A stretch of 64,000 nucleotides of DNA from Segatella baroniae DSM 16972 = JCM 13447 (GCF_000426585.1 NZ_AUFQ01000001.1:186001-250000), one strand, 5' to 3'; positions 17,435-27,806 are shown, counted from the stretch's first letter. A program made the numbers and translations. The notes: generated by a model from the sequence alone, not told the origin.

Positions 17435-18967
17435 ATGATAGAATTGATTACAGCTGCCGTAGCCCTTGTGGTCGGCGGGGCAGCAGGATATAGTGTTTTC
17501 CGTTATGTAATTAAAGGAAAATACAATGCAATGATGGAAGCAGCCGACAAAGAGGCTGACGTTATTAAGGAGAAAAAGCTGCTGGAAGTAAAAGAGAAAT
17601 TCCTCAACAAGAAAAGCGAACTTGAAAAGGAAGTTCAGCAGCGCAACCAAAAGATTCAACAAAGCGAGAATCGCTTGAAGCAGCGGGAGATTTCTCTAAA
17701 CCAGCGGCAAGAAGAGCTGGTTCGCCGGAAACAAGAGGTGGAACAAGGCCAGCAACGTATCGAAAACGAAAAGAAATTGTTGAGTATCAAGCAGGAAGAG
17801 CTTGATAGAATGCAAGATAAGGAGCGCGCCAAGCTTGAAGAATTGTCAGGCTTAAGTGCGGAAGAAGCAAAGGAACGCTTGATTGAGAGTTTGAAAGACC
17901 AAGCGAAACTGGATGCAGCCAGCTACATCAACGAGATTATGGATGAAGCCAAGCTCAATGCCAACCAACAGGCGAAGAAAATCGTCATTCAGACAATCCA
18001 ACGCACAGCAACTGAAACAGCCATTGAGAATTCCGTCAGTGTTTTCCATATAGACAATGATGAGGTGAAAGGCCGCATCATTGGTCGAGAAGGCCGCAAC
18101 ATCCGAGCATTAGAGGCCGCCACAGGCGTAGAAATCGTCGTGGACGACACACCGGAAGCCATTGTCATTTCTGCTTTCGACCCCATCCGACGCGAGGTTT
18201 GCCGTCTGGCATTGCACCAGTTGGTGGCCGACGGACGTATTCACCCCGCCCGAATCGAAGAGGTCGTGGCTAAAGTCAAGAAGCAATTGGAAAATGAAAT
18301 CATCGAAACCGGCAAACGCACGGCGATAGACTTGGGCATTCATGGCCTGCATCCGGAATTGGTTCGCATTGTCGGAAAGATGAAATACCGTTCTTCTTAT
18401 GGCCAGAACTTGTTGCAACACGCCCGCGAAACAGCCAATCTGTGTGCCGTAATGGCCTCAGAGTTGGGCTTGAATCCGAAGAAGGCAAAGCGTGCCGGCC
18501 TACTCCACGACATTGGAAAAGTGCCTGATGAGGAAAGCGAATTGCCACACGCCCTGTATGGAGCCAAGATTGCGGAGAAATACAAGGAGAAACCCGACAT
18601 TTGCAACGCCATCGGAGCCCATCATGACGAAATAGAGATGAACACATTGCTTGCGCCCATCGTACAGGTGTGCGACGCAATATCGGGTGCCCGTCCCGGT
18701 GCCCGCCGCGAAATCGTAGAAGCCTACATCAAACGTCTCAATGATTTGGAAGCGATTGCAATGAGTTACCCTGGTGTGACAAAGACCTATGCCATCCAGG
18801 CTGGCCGCGAGTTGCGCGTTATCGTGGGAGCCGACAAGATGGACGACAACGAATCGGAGAAGCTTTCGTCTGAAATCGCGACGAAGATTCAGAACGAAAT
18901 GACTTATCCCGGGCAAGTAAAGATTACGGTCATCCGCGAAACCCGATCTGTTGCTTACGCGAAATAA
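17435..18967 (+). CDS. rny: Ribonuclease Y
   Basis: A 510-residue membrane-anchored endoribonuclease that starts mRNA decay. Order: one N-terminal membrane helix (about 4-28), a long Gln/Glu/Lys-rich coiled coil (about 30-180), a KH RNA-binding domain (about 195-265, [20 protein letters not shown]) and an HD domain with the catalytic pair H358-D359 in [17 protein letters not shown]. The length and all motifs are normal for the family. A terminator follows 27 bases after the stop. Confidence 0.97.
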   Translation: MIELITAAVALVVGGAAGYSVFRYVIKGKYNAMMEAADKEADVIKEKKLLEVKEKFLNKKSELEKEVQQRNQKIQQSENRLKQREISLNQRQEELVRRKQEVEQGQQRIENEKKLLSIKQEELDRMQDKERAKLEELSGLSAEEAKERLIESLKDQAKLDAASYINEIMDEAKLNANQQAKKIVIQTIQRTATETAIENSVSVFHIDNDEVKGRIIGREGRNIRALEAATGVEIVVDDTPEAIVISAFDPIRREVCRLALHQLVADGRIHPARIEEVVAKVKKQLENEIIETGKRTAIDLGIHGLHPELVRIVGKMKYRSSYGQNLLQHARETANLCAVMASELGLNPKKAKRAGLLHDIGKVPDEESELPHALYGAKIAEKYKEKPDICNAIGAHHDEIEMNTLLAPIVQVCDAISGARPGARREIVEAYIKRLNDLEAIAMSYPGVTKTYAIQAGRELRVIVGADKMDDNESEKLSSEIATKIQNEMTYPGQVKITVIRETRSVAYAK

Positions 18968-18994
18968 GCAAATTTCACCTTATTACATATACGG

Positions 18995-19028
18995 AAAAGC
19001 TTCTGGAGAATGCCAGGAGCTTTTTTGT
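18995..19028 (+). terminator. Intrinsic terminator after rny
   Basis: AAAAGCTTCTGG (18995-19006) pairs with CCAGGAGCTTTT (19013-19024), with one G-T pair, and runs into a T tract. Confidence 0.85.
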
Positions 19029-19119
19029 TTTCACCTTTTCCTTTGATGACGACAGCCCGCAAGAACTACACAACGGGCAAAAAGACGCTGAAAGAAGTCG
19101 AAAATTTATAATTTATATG

Positions 19120-19127
19120 TAACTTTG
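19120..19127 (+). promoter_or_regulatory. Candidate -7 box for fmt
   Basis: TAACTTTG matches TAnnTTTG; no TTTG is found at -33. The leader to fmt would be about 85 nt. Confidence 0.4.
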
Positions 19128-19215
19128 CTGAAGTGTGGTGTATCGCCCCCTGCTCCAACGGCAAAGGACATGCAGGATGAAAGGGTCGATTCCACATTCT
19201 AAAATCAGTTTTCAA

Positions 19216-20211
19216 ATGAGAAAAGAAGACCTAAGAATCATATTCATGGGCACCCCGGAATTTGCTGTCGGCACACTCGACAGGCTCGTGTCGGGCGGCT
19301 ATCACGTTGTGGCGGTAGTCACCCAACCGGACAAACCCGTCGGTAGACACCAAGACCACTTGCAACCTTCACAGGTAAAGCTGTACGCACAGGCCCACCA
19401 AATTCCCGTTTTGCAGCCCGAAAAGATGAAAGACCCTGTCTTTGTGGAACAATTACGCAACTACCAAGCCGACTTGCAGGTGGTGGTCGCGTTCAGAATG
19501 CTCCCCGAAATCGTATGGTCAATGCCGCGATACGGGACTTTCAACGTTCATGCAGCATTGCTCCCACAATATCGCGGCGCAGCTCCCATCAACTGGGCCA
19601 TCATCAACGGCGAGACAATGACGGGCGTCACCACCTTCTTTCTGGACCGGGACATCGACACAGGACGTGTCATTTTGCAAAAGGAGTATCCTATCTCTGA
19701 CAACGCGAACGCCGAAGATGTCTACAATGGACTGATGACTCTCGGAGCCGAAGCCGCCGTCGAGACCATAGACAAGCTGATTACCGGAGACGGACAGATA
19801 GAATCCGTCGACCAAGCAGACTTGCTCAAAGACAACACATCCAAGCTGCAAGACCTGAAGCCCGCACCCAAGATTTTCAAAGAGACCTGTGAAATCGACT
19901 GGAACCAACCTGCGCGACATGTCCACAACTTCGTCAGAGGACTCAGCCCTGTCCCCGGCGCATGGTCGGAAGCATTGTGCCTGACAGACGCCTGCGGACA
20001 GCCGGCCGAACAACTGACTACCACCAAAATATACGAGACCTTGCCATCCGAACACCCCTGCACTGCCTCCCCCGGCAGTTTGACAATCGACGGCAAGAAA
20101 CTCTTGGCGGCTTGTGCTGACACATGGCTTGAAATAAAGTCCATCCAGCCTGCGGGAAAAAAGAGAATGAATGCCGCCGACTTCATCAATGGCAAGAAAA
20201 ACAAGAAATAG
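19216..20211 (+). CDS. fmt: Methionyl-tRNA formyltransferase
   Basis: A 331-residue enzyme that formylates Met-tRNA for translation initiation. The N-terminal domain starts LRIIFMGTPEFAVGTLDRL and carries the formyl-transfer motif FNVHAALLPQYRGAAPINWA, with Asn and His of the active site, then the catalytic Asp in FFLDRDIDTGRVI. The C-terminal tRNA-binding domain includes IDWNQPARHVHNFVRGLSP. The ATG at 19216 places the conserved start ten residues in. The upstream in-frame region (from 19135) is unlike the family and is left out. Confidence 0.96.
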   Translation: MRKEDLRIIFMGTPEFAVGTLDRLVSGGYHVVAVVTQPDKPVGRHQDHLQPSQVKLYAQAHQIPVLQPEKMKDPVFVEQLRNYQADLQVVVAFRMLPEIVWSMPRYGTFNVHAALLPQYRGAAPINWAIINGETMTGVTTFFLDRDIDTGRVILQKEYPISDNANAEDVYNGLMTLGAEAAVETIDKLITGDGQIESVDQADLLKDNTSKLQDLKPAPKIFKETCEIDWNQPARHVHNFVRGLSPVPGAWSEALCLTDACGQPAEQLTTTKIYETLPSEHPCTASPGSLTIDGKKLLAACADTWLEIKSIQPAGKKRMNAADFINGKKNKK

Positions 20212-20235
20212 AAGACAGGAAAAGTATATTATATT

Positions 20236-20266
20236 TTGGCAATTCGTGAAATACAAGTACTTTTGC
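20236..20266 (+). promoter_or_regulatory. Promoter of the threonylcarbamoyl-AMP synthase gene
   Basis: TTTG (20236-20239), 19 bases, then TACTTTTG (20259-20266). The start site would lie about 10 bases before the ATG at 20284. Confidence 0.75.
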
Positions 20267-20283
20267 GATATATTATCTGTTAA

Positions 20284-20850
20284 ATGAAACAAGAAGACGA
20301 TATAAAAAACGCGGTGGAGTGCATGAAGAAAGGCGGAGTGATACTCTACCCTACCGATACCGTTTGGGGTATCGGATGTGACGCGACCAACCCGGCGGCA
20401 GTGGAAAAAGTTTACAAAATCAAGCGGCGTGACGACTCCAAGGCGCTCATTTGCCTTGTGGACAGCGACGCACGACTGCAAAGATACGTGAGAAACGTCC
20501 CCAACATAGCATGGGACCTGATTGACGCAGCCGTCAAACCCATCACCATCATTCTGGACAATGCTGTAAATTTGGCCCCCAACTTGATAGCCGAAGACGG
20601 CAGCATAGCCCTTCGCATCACCAACGAACCGTTTTCCAAAGAACTGTGCCGCCGCTTTCAAAAGGCTGTCGTCAGCACGAGCGCCAACGTCAGTGGCGAA
20701 CCGGCCGCCTCCAACTATTGCGACATCAGCGAAGAAATCCTGCAAGCGGTCGATTATGTTTGTTGGTCACGCAGACAGGAGCACAAGCCTCACACACCCA
20801 GCAACATCATCAAACTGACTGAAAACGGAGAAATAACCATCATCAGATAG
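20284..20850 (+). CDS. tsaC: Threonylcarbamoyl-AMP synthase (YrdC/Sua5 domain)
   Basis: A 188-residue protein consisting of one YrdC domain, which makes threonylcarbamoyl-AMP from threonine, bicarbonate and ATP for the t6A37 tRNA modification. Family sequences include GGVILYPTDTVWGIGCDATN, KIKRRDDSKALICLV, and late VVSTSANVSGEPAA. It is the short TsaC form without the Sua5 C-terminal domain; a YciO-type paralogue cannot be fully excluded. The ClC gene follows after eight bases, so the two are probably transcribed together. Confidence 0.88.
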   Translation: MKQEDDIKNAVECMKKGGVILYPTDTVWGIGCDATNPAAVEKVYKIKRRDDSKALICLVDSDARLQRYVRNVPNIAWDLIDAAVKPITIILDNAVNLAPNLIAEDGSIALRITNEPFSKELCRRFQKAVVSTSANVSGEPAASNYCDISEEILQAVDYVCWSRRQEHKPHTPSNIIKLTENGEITIIR

Positions 20851-20858
20851 GAGCAGAT

Positions 20859-22634
20859 TTGACCAAAGAAAGTATTATACAATGGAGGGAATCGCACCTG
20901 TCAGACCGACAGGCCATGCTCATCCTTGCCTTTGCCATCGGCTTCTTCGCCTCCGTGGCAGGATACATTCTCCACATCATCATTCATGAGATTCAAATCA
21001 TCCTGACTTCCAGGTTCGATGCCACAACTTTCAACTGGCTCTACCTCCTGTTTCCTGTTATAGGTATATGGCTCACGTCGCTATTCGTCCGCCATATCGT
21101 CAAGGATAACATTTCACACGGAATCACCCGCGTACTCTACGCCATATCGGCCAAGCAGGCCAAGTTGAAGGGGCACAACTGCTGGTCGAGTGTCATAGCT
21201 TCGGGCATTACCATCGGCTGCGGAGGATCGGTCGGTGCCGAAGCGCCGATTGTCTTGACGGGCAGCGCCATCGGTTCCAACCTGGGCAAGCTGTTCGGCA
21301 TGGACAACCGCCAGCTCATCTGGCTTGTGGGCTGCGGTGCGGCGGCGGCCATCGCCGGCATTTTCAAGGCGCCGATAGCCGGACTCGTATTCACGCTCGA
21401 AGTGCTGATGGTCGACCTCACGATGGCCTCCCTGCTCCCCATCCTCATTTCGTGTGTCACGGCAACGGGCTTCACCTATATCTTTGCCGGCGACAACAGC
21501 CTTTTCACCTTCCACCTCGACAACAGTTGGACGCTGGAACGCACGCCGGCCTGCATTCTTCTTGGCGTCTTCTGTGGATTTGTAAGCCTCTATTTCATGC
21601 GGGCGATGAACGCGTGTGAGAACCTGTTTGCCAGAATGAACAACCATCCCTACCGCAAACTGGTTGCCGGCGGACTTATCCTCAGCACGCTCATCTTCCT
21701 CTTTCCGTCACTCTACGGCGAAGGCTACAACGCCGTGAACACCCTGCTGAGCGGCAACACGATGAACGACTGGAGCAAAGTGATGAACAACTCCCTGTTT
21801 GCCGGCAACCAGAACCTGTTGATTCTGTACATCGGGCTTGTTCTCATCACCAAAGTCTTCGCCACTTCGGCCACGAACGGTGCCGGCGGCTGTGGCGGAA
21901 CGTTCGCCCCCAGCCTCTTCATCGGCGGCTTCGCCGGCTTTTTCTTCGCCCGTATATGGAATATGAATCAAATCGGACTTTACATCCCCGAGAAGAACTT
22001 CACCCTGATGGGCATGGCAGGCGTCATGGCAGGCGTCATGCACGCCCCGCTGACCGGTATTTTCCTCATCGCCGAACTCACCGGAGGCTACCAACTGTTC
22101 ATGCCTCTGATGATAGTCTGCATCTGTTCCTACCTCACCATCAACATCTTCGAGCCTCACAGCATCTACGGCATGCGACTGGCCAGGGCCGGCAAGCTCA
22201 TCACCCACCATACCGACAGCGCCATTCTGACCCTGATGAGCTTGGAAAGCATTATCGACCGGCAGTTTGAATCGCTCGACCCCGACTTGCCTTTGGGGAA
22301 ACTCATCAACGTCATCAGCAAGAGCCACACAAGTTTCCTGCCGGTATTGGACCATGCCGGCACGCTCTTGGGCGAAATCGACATCACAAAGATACGCCAC
22401 GTCATGTTCCGATCGGAACTTTACAACCGCTTCACCGTCAGCCAGATAATGACCCCGGTGCAAGCTACGCTCGGAATAAGCGACAAGATGATTGACGTCA
22501 TGCGCAAATTCGAGAGCACCAACAGCAACTTCCTACCCGTGGTGGATGTCAACAACCAGCTGAAAGGATATGTATCGCGCACGCGCATGTACAGCATGTA
22601 TAGGAAAATGGTGGCCGACTTCAGCTCCGAATAA
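20859..22634 (+). CDS. ClC-family chloride channel/antiporter with CBS pair
   Basis: A 591-residue ClC protein. The membrane core (about 20-430) includes the selectivity region GGSVGAEAPIVLTG with the gating glutamate at E128, GIFKAPIAGLVFTLEVLMVD, and GAGGCGGTFAPSLFIGGFAG. Two CBS motifs occupy the cytoplasmic C-terminus (about 455-591). It probably exchanges chloride for protons or conducts chloride. The start is taken as TTG at 20859: it follows a GGAG-like site next to the previous stop and gives the usual N-terminal length, whereas the first ATG would remove the start of the first helix. This TTG choice is the least certain part. Confidence 0.88.
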   Translation: MTKESIIQWRESHLSDRQAMLILAFAIGFFASVAGYILHIIIHEIQIILTSRFDATTFNWLYLLFPVIGIWLTSLFVRHIVKDNISHGITRVLYAISAKQAKLKGHNCWSSVIASGITIGCGGSVGAEAPIVLTGSAIGSNLGKLFGMDNRQLIWLVGCGAAAAIAGIFKAPIAGLVFTLEVLMVDLTMASLLPILISCVTATGFTYIFAGDNSLFTFHLDNSWTLERTPACILLGVFCGFVSLYFMRAMNACENLFARMNNHPYRKLVAGGLILSTLIFLFPSLYGEGYNAVNTLLSGNTMNDWSKVMNNSLFAGNQNLLILYIGLVLITKVFATSATNGAGGCGGTFAPSLFIGGFAGFFFARIWNMNQIGLYIPEKNFTLMGMAGVMAGVMHAPLTGIFLIAELTGGYQLFMPLMIVCICSYLTINIFEPHSIYGMRLARAGKLITHHTDSAILTLMSLESIIDRQFESLDPDLPLGKLINVISKSHTSFLPVLDHAGTLLGEIDITKIRHVMFRSELYNRFTVSQIMTPVQATLGISDKMIDVMRKFESTNSNFLPVVDVNNQLKGYVSRTRMYSMYRKMVADFSSE

Positions 22635-22655
22635 TAACAAAAGTCACCGTTTTAC

Positions 22656-22686
22656 TTGGCGCTTTGCTGCTTTTAAACTATCTTTG
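22656..22686 (+). promoter_or_regulatory. Promoter of the ROK kinase gene
   Basis: TTG (22656-22658), 20 bases, then TATCTTTG (22679-22686). Confidence 0.6.
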
Positions 22687-22736
22687 CCAAAGAATCACCC
22701 CCCGAATAACTATAAACATTAAACATAAAGAAAAAC

Positions 22737-23714
22737 ATGAATTCAGAAGAGACATTGAAACCGTATGTAATCGGTTTGGACCTTGGCGGTACCAACTCCG
22801 TGTTCGGCATTGTAGACAGCAGAGGTGAAATCAAGGCAACCACCGCCATCAAGACACAAGGATACGACAACGTCGACGACTACGTTGCAGCCGCGGTCGA
22901 TGCCTTGCACGTCATCATCGACCAAGTGGGAGGTATCGACAAGATCAAAGCCATGGGCATTGGCGCCCCCAACGGCAACTACTACAAGGGAACCATCGAA
23001 TTTGCGCCCAACTTGAGCTGGGGACACAGCGGCATCGTTCCATTGGCAGACATGTTCAGCAAGAAGCTCGGCATTCCCGTCGCGCTGACCAACGACGCCA
23101 ATGCGGCAGCCATCGGTGAAATGACCTACGGCGTGGCACGCGGCATGAAAAACTTCATCGTCATCACTCTGGGCACCGGCGTCGGCTCGGGCATTGTAGT
23201 AAATGGCCAGCTGCTCTATGGTTCCGACGGCTTTGCCGGAGAGTTGGGCCACGTCATCATGTGCAGAGAAAATGGAAGAAGCTGCGGTTGCGGCCGCAGC
23301 GGTTGCCTCGAAGCCTACTGCTCCGCCACCGGTGTGGCACGCACGGCCCGTGAAATGCTCAACACGACACAGGAGCCTTCACTCCTGAGAGAACTAAAGC
23401 CCGAGGACATCACAAGCCTCGACGTCAGCATTGCGGCCGGCAAGGGCGACAAACTGGCCAAAGACATCTACGAGTTCACCGGCGAAATGCTGGGTGAGGC
23501 CTGCGCCAACTTTGCCGCATTCTCCGCTCCCGAAGCCTTCATCTTCTTCGGTGGCTTGACAAAGGCGGGCGACCTGCTGATGGAACCCATCAAGAGGAGC
23601 TACAACGAACATGTTCTTAAGATTTACAAAGGCAAGGCCATGTTCCTCATCAGCGGCTTGGAGGGAAGTTCCGCCGCCGTGCTTGGCGCAAGCGCCGTCG
23701 GCTGGGAAATCTAA
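22737..23714 (+). CDS. ROK-family sugar kinase, probable glucokinase
   Basis: A 325-residue ROK protein, probably phosphorylating glucose with ATP. The phosphate-binding motif IGLDLGGTNSVFGIVD is near the N-terminus. The catalytic Asp is D120 in LTNDANAAAIGE, followed by TLGTGVGSGIVVNGQ. The ROK zinc site GHVIMCRENGRSCGCGRSGC is complete, followed by LEAYCS. Kinase rather than repressor function is supported by the lack of an N-terminal helix-turn-helix. Exact sugar specificity cannot be read from the sequence. Confidence 0.9.
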   Translation: MNSEETLKPYVIGLDLGGTNSVFGIVDSRGEIKATTAIKTQGYDNVDDYVAAAVDALHVIIDQVGGIDKIKAMGIGAPNGNYYKGTIEFAPNLSWGHSGIVPLADMFSKKLGIPVALTNDANAAAIGEMTYGVARGMKNFIVITLGTGVGSGIVVNGQLLYGSDGFAGELGHVIMCRENGRSCGCGRSGCLEAYCSATGVARTAREMLNTTQEPSLLRELKPEDITSLDVSIAAGKGDKLAKDIYEFTGEMLGEACANFAAFSAPEAFIFFGGLTKAGDLLMEPIKRSYNEHVLKIYKGKAMFLISGLEGSSAAVLGASAVGWEI

Positions 23715-23784
23715 ATCAGAGGCAAATGGACAAATCGCAAGATGGCATTCGGTTGAGTGCCATCTTCTTTTTTTGTAATATTCT

Positions 23785-23815
23785 TTTGTTATTCCAACTA
23801 AACTAAGTAATTTTG
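23785..23815 (+). promoter_or_regulatory. Promoter of the LysE-type gene, possibly leaderless
   Basis: TTTG (23785-23788), 19 bases, TAATTTTG (23808-23815). The start site is expected within a few bases of the ATG at 23824. Confidence 0.75.
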
Positions 23816-23823
23816 CACAAGAT

Positions 23824-24495
23824 ATGCCGTTTCAACTTCATATAAACATCATTGATTTGGTCCTGAAGGGAATATTGATTGGGATGATAGCTTCTGCACC
23901 CATGGGACCGGTTGGCGTACTTTGTGTTCAACGTACTCTCAACAAGGGACGCTGGTATGGATTTGTAACGGGTGTGGGGGCTGCGCTGAGCGACTTCATC
24001 TACGCGTTGCTGACAGGCCTCGGCATGAGTTTCATGCTCGATTTCATATCCAACCCCAGCTATAAGTTTCTGATTCAACTTTCGAGCAGTATCATCCTTC
24101 TCCTTTTCGGAATCTATTGCTTCCGCAGCAATCCAACCAAGAACATGCACCGTAGCGGCAACACGAAAGGAACGCTTTGCCACAACGGAATCACGGCTTT
24201 CCTCGTCACATTCTCAAACCCCATGATCATGTTCCTGTTCATTTTCCTCTACGGTTTGTTCGCGTTTTCCATCCCCGCCCACCCCTTCGAGATGTGCATA
24301 GGATTTCTCAGCATTGTCTTGGGAGCGCTCCTGTGGTGGTTCGGCTTGACATGGCTGGTCGACAAGATACGCAACAAGTTCGACGACAACGGCATATTGA
24401 TTATCAACAAGGTGATCGGCAGCGTGGTCATCCTCTTTTCCCTGATTGTGTTCTTGGGAACGGCATTCAATCTCTATCACCTGCCGGATTTCTGA
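23824..24495 (+). CDS. LysE/RhtB-family exporter
   Basis: A 223-residue inner-membrane protein with about six hydrophobic segments and the family start GILIGMIASAPMGPVGVLCV followed by RTLNKGRWYGFVTGVGAALS. It probably exports an amino acid or similar metabolite; the substrate is unknown. The ATG at 23824 gives the usual short leader before the first helix. Because the promoter box ends only nine bases earlier, the mRNA may have almost no 5' leader. DUF4924 follows 28 bases later. Confidence 0.88.
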   Translation: MPFQLHINIIDLVLKGILIGMIASAPMGPVGVLCVQRTLNKGRWYGFVTGVGAALSDFIYALLTGLGMSFMLDFISNPSYKFLIQLSSSIILLLFGIYCFRSNPTKNMHRSGNTKGTLCHNGITAFLVTFSNPMIMFLFIFLYGLFAFSIPAHPFEMCIGFLSIVLGALLWWFGLTWLVDKIRNKFDDNGILIINKVIGSVVILFSLIVFLGTAFNLYHLPDF

Positions 24496-24523
24496 CCATC
24501 TCCCTTTCAATTTACGATTCATC

Positions 24524-25105
24524 ATGTACATAGCGCAAGAACTCAGAAAGAAATCCATTGCGGAATACTTGCTCTACATGTGGCAGGTAGAGGATATCAT
24601 TCGGGCATACGATTGTTATATGCCCGTCATCAGGAAACAATACATCGACAGCTTCTCCTATTCGGAGGAACAGAAAGCCGAAATGGCCGACTGGTATGGC
24701 AATCTGGTCAGAATGATGAACGAGGAAGGGAAGCGTGAATACGGCCATCTCGACATCAACGAAATCTTGATGAAAGACCTGCTCGACCTCCACGCACGCC
24801 TGCTTCAGTCCTCCAAATTCCCATTCTACAGCGCAGCCTATTACAAGGTGCTGCCCTTTATCGTCGAACTGCGTGCACGCAACCGACGGGGAAGGACGGA
24901 AGAGGAGTATGCCGAAACAGAAAACGAATCGGAGATAGAGACTTGCTTCAACGCCTTGTACGGCGTGATGATGCTCAAATTGCAAAAGAAGGAAATCACT
25001 CCCGATACGGCCCGTGCCATCAAGGAAATCACCACTTTCATCGGCTTGCTCAGCGATTATTACATCAAAGACCGCGACGAAGGCCTCGACTTCGGCGAAG
25101 AATGA
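24524..25105 (+). CDS. DUF4924 family protein
   Basis: A 193-residue helical cytoplasmic protein starting MYIAQELRKKSIAEYLLYMW and containing QVEDIIRAYDCYMP, which I associate with the Bacteroidota family DUF4924. Other features are PFYSAAYYKVLPFIVELRAR and an acidic stretch in the middle (EEEYAETENESEIE). The function is unknown. It sits between an exporter and rfbD; the gap to rfbD is 53 bases, so an operon is possible. The ATG at 24524 is the natural start; the longer frame overlaps the LysE gene. Confidence 0.8.
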   Translation: MYIAQELRKKSIAEYLLYMWQVEDIIRAYDCYMPVIRKQYIDSFSYSEEQKAEMADWYGNLVRMMNEEGKREYGHLDINEILMKDLLDLHARLLQSSKFPFYSAAYYKVLPFIVELRARNRRGRTEEEYAETENESEIETCFNALYGVMMLKLQKKEITPDTARAIKEITTFIGLLSDYYIKDRDEGLDFGEE

Positions 25106-25158
25106 TCGAGTTTTCAAGCAAGGCGAGTGGGATTCATATATCAAAAGAAAACAAATCA

Positions 25159-26049
25159 ATGAACATACTTGTAACGGGCGCCAACGGACAGCTCGGCAAT
25201 GAAATCCAGATTGCCGCGCGCGACAGCAAGGATCGCTACATCTTCACGGACATAGCCGACGGCTACCGGCAACTTGACATCACCCAACTCGACGATGTCC
25301 GTCGGTGCGTCGAAGAAAACCATATCCGTTGCATTGTCAATTGCGCCGCCTGGACCAATGTCGACGCGGCGGAGACCGCCGGCGAAATCGTAACGGCACT
25401 CAACGCGACGGCACCCGAAAACCTGGCCGTCGCCATGAAAGAGGTCGGCGGCCTGCTCGTCCACATCAGCACAGACTACGTTTTCGGCGGAGACCCCTAC
25501 AACGTGCCGTGTTCTGAAACACAACAGGGCACACCTACAGGCGTCTATGGCAGGACAAAGCTGCTGGGCGAGCAGAAAATCCAAGCCACGGGCGTCGACC
25601 ACATCATCATCAGAACAGCATGGCTATACTCCGAGTTCGGCAAGAACTTCGTCAAGACCATGCTCGGCCTTCTCGCCACCAAGCCACAGCTGAAAGTCGT
25701 TTTCGACCAAACAGGGACGCCAACGCATGCCGGTGACCTTGCAAAAGCTATCCTTTACATCCTCGAAAGCAGGCTTTTCAAAGGGCAATCGGGTATCTAT
25801 CACTTCTCAAACGAGGGCCTTTGCTCTTGGTACGACTTTGCGAAGGCGATTGCGTCGCTGTCCCATCTCACGGCCTGCGACATCCAGCCATGTCACAGCA
25901 GTGAGTTTCCAAGCCCCGTCAAGCGCCCGGCCTACTCCGTATTGGACAAGACGAAGATCAAGAAAACATTCGACATCACCATCCCCTATTGGATGGACTC
26001 GCTGAAAGTCTGCATCGATAAACTTTTAAACAACAAATCAACCACATGA
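25159..26049 (+). CDS. rfbD: dTDP-4-dehydrorhamnose reductase
   Basis: A 296-residue short-chain reductase that makes dTDP-rhamnose in the last step of the pathway. The NAD(P)-binding start [17 protein letters not shown], the ISTDYVFGG strand and the catalytic [10 protein letters not shown] (Tyr and Lys) are all present, as is [19 protein letters not shown] sequence ([20 protein letters not shown]). Its stop overlaps the prfC start (ATGA at 26046-26049). The partner rfbA is at 15003-15875. Confidence 0.96.
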   Translation: MNILVTGANGQLGNEIQIAARDSKDRYIFTDIADGYRQLDITQLDDVRRCVEENHIRCIVNCAAWTNVDAAETAGEIVTALNATAPENLAVAMKEVGGLLVHISTDYVFGGDPYNVPCSETQQGTPTGVYGRTKLLGEQKIQATGVDHIIIRTAWLYSEFGKNFVKTMLGLLATKPQLKVVFDQTGTPTHAGDLAKAILYILESRLFKGQSGIYHFSNEGLCSWYDFAKAIASLSHLTACDIQPCHSSEFPSPVKRPAYSVLDKTKIKKTFDITIPYWMDSLKVCIDKLLNNKSTT

Positions 26050-27632
26050 ACGAAATACAAAGAAGACGTACATTCGCCATCATATCCCATCCCGACGCGG
26101 GCAAGACGACGCTGACAGAGAAGTTCCTCCTCTTCGGCGGACAGATTCAAGTAGCCGGCGCGGTGAAGAACAACAAAATCCGCAAGACGGCCACCTCGGA
26201 CTGGATGGACATCGAGAAGCAGCGTGGAATATCCGTCTCCACGTCGGTCATGGAGTTCGACTATCTCCCCGATGGCGAAACGGGCGAGCCCTACAAGGTC
26301 AACATCCTGGACACGCCCGGCCACCAGGACTTCGCCGAAGACACCTACAGGACGCTGACAGCCGTCGATTCGGCCATCATCGTGGTCGACGGAGCCAAGG
26401 GCGTGGAGGCGCAGACCCGCAAACTGATGGAGGTCTGCCGCATGAGAAGCACGCCTGTCATCATCTTCATCAACAAGATGGACCGCGAAGGCCGTGACCC
26501 GTTCGACCTGTTGGACGAACTTGAAGAAGAACTTCAAATCAAGGTGCGCCCCCTGAGCTGGCCCATCGGACAGGGCATGCGGTTCAAAGGCGTCTACAAC
26601 ATCTACGAACAACAGCTCAACCTCTTCACGCCCAACAAGCAGCGGGTCACCGAAAAGGTGGCGGTCGATATCCAGAGCGACAGCCTCGACGAGCATGTAG
26701 GTGAACGCGAAGCCCGCCAGCTCCGCGACGACCTGGAACTTGTCGACGGCGTTTATCCGGAGTTCGATGTTGAAACCTACCGCAGCGCCGAAGTGGCTCC
26801 TGTCTTCTTCGGGTCGGCCCTCAACAACTTCGGCGTCCAGGAGTTGCTCAATTGCTTCGTCGAAATAGCACCAAGCCCCAAGCCCACGCAGGCCGAGGAG
26901 CGAATGGTACAGCCCGAAGAGCCCAAGTTCACGGGCTTCATCTTCAAGATTACGGCCAACATCGACCCCAACCACCGCAGCTGCATCGCGTTCTGCAAGA
27001 TTTGTTCCGGCAAGTTTGTCCGCAACCAGCCCTATCTGCACATGCGTCTGGGCAAAACGGTAAGGTTCTCCTCCCCCACCCAGTTCATGGCGCAACGCAA
27101 GAGCACGATAGAGGAAGCCTATCCGGGCGACATCGTGGGCCTGCCCGACAATGGCATATTCAAGATCGGCGACACGCTGACCGAAGGCGAACAGCTCCAT
27201 TTCCGCGGGCTTCCGTCATTCTCTCCCGAAATGTTCAAGTACATCGAGAACGACGACCCCATGAAGAGCAAGCAGTTTCAGAAAGGTCTTGAACAACTGA
27301 TGAACGAAGGCGTGGCCCAGCTTTTCGTCAACCAGTTCAACGGCCGTCGGATTGTCGGCACCGTAGGCCAGCTCCAATTCGAGGTGATACAATACCGATT
27401 GGAGAACGAATACAACGCCAAGTGCAGATGGGAACCCGTCCACCTGCACAAAGCATGCTGGGTGGAAGCGGAGAATCCTGTGGAACTGGAGAACTTCAAG
27501 AAGCGCAAGTACCAGTACATGGCCAAGGACATCGAAGGCAGAGACGTCTTTCTGGCGGACTCGGGCTACGTGCTCAGCATGGCGCAACAGGATTTCAAAG
27601 ATGTCAAGTTCCACTTCACCAGCGAGTTTTAA
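26046..27632 (+). CDS. prfC: Peptide chain release factor 3
   Basis: A 528-residue translational GTPase that recycles release factors 1 and 2. G motifs are seen in order: [16 protein letters not shown] (G1), [13 protein letters not shown] (G2), [13 protein letters not shown] (G3), and FINKMDREG (G4). The remaining beta-barrel and C-terminal domains follow the RF3 pattern ([20 protein letters not shown] [37 protein letters not shown]). Length is normal. It overlaps rfbD by four bases. Confidence 0.97.
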   Translation: MNEIQRRRTFAIISHPDAGKTTLTEKFLLFGGQIQVAGAVKNNKIRKTATSDWMDIEKQRGISVSTSVMEFDYLPDGETGEPYKVNILDTPGHQDFAEDTYRTLTAVDSAIIVVDGAKGVEAQTRKLMEVCRMRSTPVIIFINKMDREGRDPFDLLDELEEELQIKVRPLSWPIGQGMRFKGVYNIYEQQLNLFTPNKQRVTEKVAVDIQSDSLDEHVGEREARQLRDDLELVDGVYPEFDVETYRSAEVAPVFFGSALNNFGVQELLNCFVEIAPSPKPTQAEERMVQPEEPKFTGFIFKITANIDPNHRSCIAFCKICSGKFVRNQPYLHMRLGKTVRFSSPTQFMAQRKSTIEEAYPGDIVGLPDNGIFKIGDTLTEGEQLHFRGLPSFSPEMFKYIENDDPMKSKQFQKGLEQLMNEGVAQLFVNQFNGRRIVGTVGQLQFEVIQYRLENEYNAKCRWEPVHLHKACWVEAENPVELENFKKRKYQYMAKDIEGRDVFLADSGYVLSMAQQDFKDVKFHFTSEF

Positions 27633-27652
27633 CCACGTCGCCCCCCTTCCGG

Positions 27653-27720
27653 GAGTGCAAAGTAAAACTGTGTCAGGTCGGTTCATGGGAGCATAGCCAA
27701 GGCGGTAGCGCACATTAGCT
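27653..27720 (+). repeat. Partial copy of the 3.1-kb inverted-repeat element
   Basis: Bases 27653-27694 match the outer 42 bases of the element at 3060-3526 with about two differences (GAGTGCAAAG..., CAGGTCGGTTCATGGGAGCA). A short inner piece, CCAAGGCGGTAGCGCAC, follows in inverted orientation. The boundary GAGTGYAAA is the same as in the full element. It lies 20 bases after the prfC stop. Confidence 0.75.
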
Positions 27721-27806
27721 TCATGCCATGGTCAAATCATCTAAATAGCAAGAGGCATGGGGTGGTTCATCATAAAATAAATCATAAACCCAAATCATTG
27801 GCAAGT

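Noticed and set aside
17393..17435. 6S RNA gene between zapA and rny
   Set aside because: 6S RNA neighbours zapA in some bacteria, but the gap here is only 41 bases, too short for it.
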